In this document: positions 5,679 through 7,255 of the stretch, in pieces
How positions within the stretch are numbered: position 1 is the stretch's first letter
Layout of the letters: every line of letters begins with the position of its first letter
Assembly (NCBI GenBank): GCA_023264075.1
Contig: JALQTG010000217.1
Span: 1-7,255, forward strand
Direction of reading: 5' to 3'
Source of the DNA: Crocinitomicaceae bacterium
GTDB lineage: Bacteria; Bacteroidota; Bacteroidia; Flavobacteriales_D; Crocinitomicaceae
DNA length: 7,255 bases
Translations under genes and position numbers: made by a program
Notes under the pieces: generated by a model
The model's database searches: none
Told to the model about the DNA's origin: nothing
What the model saw: only the letters and a program-made list of their open reading frames with translations

Positions 5679-6374
5679 TTAACAAATAAGCAGCAAACGT
5701 GGAGTTCCTGAACGTTCGAATGGAGCCCGGTGTATACATGGTAAGACTGGACTTTGCGGATGGTCAACAGCCAATTTCCATAAATTTCCTTGACCGAGGG
5801 GTAGGAGTGGTTCGTCGTTTTTTGGACGATAATGCAGGTCAAAGAAATAGTCTGAAAGAAAAGTATCGAACTCCTCCTCCGGTCCATCGTAGATTTTCTT
5901 GAGCGCTTCACGTATTTCGGGAATGGTTATTTTTTGCTCCGCATTTACGTTGGGAAGAATTTCACTCGCATCACCATGATAGGTGCATAAAAAAGTAGCC
6001 GATGGAATAGGGGCCCGGTCCACATGAAACGAGTACACATCTGTCGGGAATAACGGAAAACTATCATCGCGCTCGTAGGAGGTGATTATGTTAATCGTTG
6101 GCGCTGCTCCGTAGGCCGTAAGTGCTTCGAAATCATTCAGCACTATTTCGCGCGCGAGTTTACCTTTTTCACTCAACTCCAGTGCATGAAGCTCTGCTGG
6201 ATCAACAACCATTACTTTATCGCGGAGCGGGATTTTTGATATGATTTCAGAAAAATCTCCGAGTAATTCGCGCGCAAGACAAACGGCATTTACTGTTCCT
6301 TCAAAGGGAGTAGCAAGAAGGGCTTCAATCGATGAAACGGTTTGGAAGGATGATGTTGAAACGTTTGTAGCCAT
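5679..6374 (-). CDS. Uncharacterised protein, DUF1826-like, possible Fe(II)/2-oxoglutarate oxygenase fold
   Basis: A 231-residue soluble protein without signal peptide or membrane segment. Two regions stand out: 'YSFHVDRAPIPSATFLCTYHGDASE' (114-138, longer than a core motif) and 'VLPCIHRAPFERSGTPRLLLIC' at the C-terminus. Their order recalls DUF1826 proteins, which have a 'HVD..P...LCTYHG.G.E' block and a closing 'HR.P.....RLLL' block. His117, Asp119, His215 and Arg226 reproduce the HxD...H...R spacing of Fe(II)/2-oxoglutarate oxygenases, where the Arg lies about ten residues after the second His. An enzymatic role is inference. The ATG at 6374 is chosen over a TTG at 6416 because the extra 14 residues are unlike a protein start of this type. 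The 184 bases upstream, before the MFS gene, hold no convincing gene or promoter. The family assignment is from memory and needs a profile search. Confidence 0.75.
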   Translation of the reverse strand: MATNVSTSSFQTVSSIEALLATPFEGTVNAVCLARELLGDFSEIISKIPLRDKVMVVDPAELHALELSEKGKLAREIVLNDFEALTAYGAAPTINIITSYERDDSFPLFPTDVYSFHVDRAPIPSATFLCTYHGDASEILPNVNAEQKITIPEIREALKKIYDGPEEEFDTFLSDYFFDLHYRPKNDEPLLPLGQGNLWKLAVDHPQSPVLPCIHRAPFERSGTPRLLLIC

Positions 6375-6558
6375 TATTATGAACAGTTTGATCCCTGTGA
6401 AAATAAGTATACTCAATGACTTCGTCGAATTAGTGGAAGAATTCCTGGAGAAATGGAGGGCGGTTTCTTTGAGTAGGTTCCCTATTCCGCATGTTGATTT
6501 AAGGTTGAGTTATGATATGAGTATCGATTGGCCTTTTTAAAAAAAGAAAGAAAATGTC

Positions 6559-6840
6559 CTACCCTTCCTTCTCTACCATTCTTTTTAGCACCAATATAAG
6601 CAAGGCAGCCAAGATCAAACATCCTATCATCACGTACCATGTTGCATCAAATCCGATATGATCAATGAGCTGCATGCCTGAGTTATGTCCAACAATGTGT
6701 GAGATACTGAAACCTATAGAAAATAGCGCCATGTATGCCCCTAAGCTTTTCCCTTGTCCTCTAACCATCGCAAACGAGTTAAGGAATGGGAAATTAAGGA
6801 TTTCTGCCACTGACATGAGGACCATACCAATTACGAGCAT
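6559..6840 (-). CDS. Major facilitator superfamily transporter, C-terminal fragment after an in-frame stop
   Basis: This segment continues, in the same frame, the transporter piece at 6847-7255 after a single TGA (6849-6847) and one TGG. It encodes membrane segments at about residues 1-20, 33-52 and 67-86, corresponding to the last three helices of a 12-helix MFS exporter, and ends 'VLKRMVEKEG'. 'FPFLNSFAMVRGQGKSLGAYMALFSI' is the family's helix 10-11 loop and 'HNSGMQLI' a recognisable later motif. The ATG at 6840 is an internal Met of the original protein, so separate translation would give a non-functional fragment. It is best treated as the distal part of an interrupted gene. Confidence 0.8.
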   Translation of the reverse strand: MLVIGMVLMSVAEILNFPFLNSFAMVRGQGKSLGAYMALFSIGFSISHIVGHNSGMQLIDHIGFDATWYVMIGCLILAALLILVLKRMVEKEG

Positions 6841-6846
6841 TACCCA

Positions 6847-7255
6847 TCAGTTCATTATATTTAAGACCAAGAAACTGAGTGCAAAAAATAATGTGCTCCA
6901 AAATAGTATGTTATACATATTGAAACGGGGCTTTTCGAAATACTTAATTAATGGCATCTCGAACACGAAGACCAGCAATCCATTCAATGCCATTAACCAG
7001 CCAACGTATTCTTCTGTTAAATGATGATAATCTCTGTAGTACAGCGGAATCGTAGAGAAATACTGTAAGAATGAGAACCCGATGAGGATGACAATGAGCA
7101 CAAAAAGTAAATACACTTTATCTCTGCACGGGGATTTAACAATCGGCAGAATTCCATCTTCGGCCTCTACCACTTTACTTTCTTTTCTGGGTAACACTGC
7201 AACAAAAATCAATGCCGCCATCACACAGGTAATTCCGTCCATCCAAAACAATCCT
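6847..7255 (-). CDS. Major facilitator superfamily transporter, middle part, running off the right edge and ending at an in-frame TGA
   Basis: An inner-membrane transporter of the MFS drug/metabolite antiporter type. The frame is open to the window edge, and an apparent start at 7251 is a TTG inside the sequence 'GLFWMDGITC', the usual beginning of helix 6, so the N-terminal half is outside the window. Helices follow at 'VMAALIFVAVLP', 'YLLFVLIVILIGFSFLQYF', 'EYVGWLMALNGLLVFVFEMP' and 'ILFWSTLFFALSFLVLNIM', with a charged cytoplasmic loop (PRKESKVVEAED) between helices 6 and 7. The frame stops at TGA (6849-6847) in the middle of the expected protein and resumes without any shift. The substrate cannot be inferred. 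The break is a nonsense mutation, a base-call error, or the mark of a decaying gene. Confidence 0.8.
   Translation of the reverse strand, partial: GLFWMDGITCVMAALIFVAVLPRKESKVVEAEDGILPIVKSPCRDKVYLLFVLIVILIGFSFLQYFSTIPLYYRDYHHLTEEYVGWLMALNGLLVFVFEMPLIKYFEKPRFNMYNILFWSTLFFALSFLVLNIMN

Noticed and set aside
6241..6540. Plus-strand open frame of 99 residues overlapping the start of the DUF1826-like gene.
   Set aside because: Most of it is antisense to a better supported gene, its tail resembles no known protein, and it has no convincing promoter.
6847..6849. TGA read as a sense codon (recoded code or selenocysteine) in the MFS gene; the complete genes here end in TAG or TAA, none in TGA.
   Set aside because: The 1007-residue gene encodes about 18 tryptophans, all as TGG, and no other in-frame TGA occurs in any long gene. 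Selenocysteine has no precedent in this transporter family, and six stop codons are too few to mean anything.
1..7255. CRISPR arrays, insertion sequences, tRNA genes, phage genes or a defence island.
   Set aside because: I saw no regularly spaced repeats, transposase, integrase, nuclease or cloverleaf-like sequence anywhere in the window.

Overview
The window looks like chromosomal DNA of a member of the Bacteroidota, most likely a marine or freshwater Flavobacteriales relative. Three signs support this. A 1007-residue secreted protein ends in a type A sorting domain of the type IX secretion system (T9SS), which is confined to this phylum and its relatives. Base composition is moderately AT-rich. 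Several genes are preceded by the phylum's -7 promoter element TAnnTTTG, close to the start codon. The genus cannot be fixed from the sequence alone.

Layout. Positions 1-167 hold the 3' part of a sulfatase gene (+) that is cut off at about 141-153 and runs directly into the truncated 3' side of a SulP-type anion transporter gene (-, starting at 481). The two partial genes share a short string at the join, so this edge is a chimeric junction, either an assembly or amplification artefact or a real rearrangement. Divergent from the transporter is a small MazG-like nucleotide pyrophosphohydrolase (647-976, +). The centre is the large T9SS cargo protein (1103-4126, +). It converges on a small lipoprotein (4166-4585, -), and the two share an almost perfectly symmetric bidirectional terminator. 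Behind the lipoprotein on the minus strand lie a MORN-repeat/outer-membrane beta-barrel protein (4661-5611), a cytosolic protein resembling DUF1826 with a possible Fe(II)/2-oxoglutarate site (5679-6374), and a major facilitator transporter (6559 to the right edge) split by one in-frame TGA.

The genes do not form one pathway. Three neighbours, the T9SS protein, the lipoprotein and the MORN/barrel protein, are envelope or exported proteins. The others are a housekeeping nucleotide enzyme, two transporters and an uncharacterised putative oxygenase. Most genes appear to be transcribed singly or in pairs, each with its own short leader. I see no tRNA, rRNA, CRISPR array, insertion sequence, phage gene or defence system. 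The most distinctive points are the sulfatase/SulP join, the interrupted transporter, and the HxD...H...R pattern in the DUF1826-like protein.
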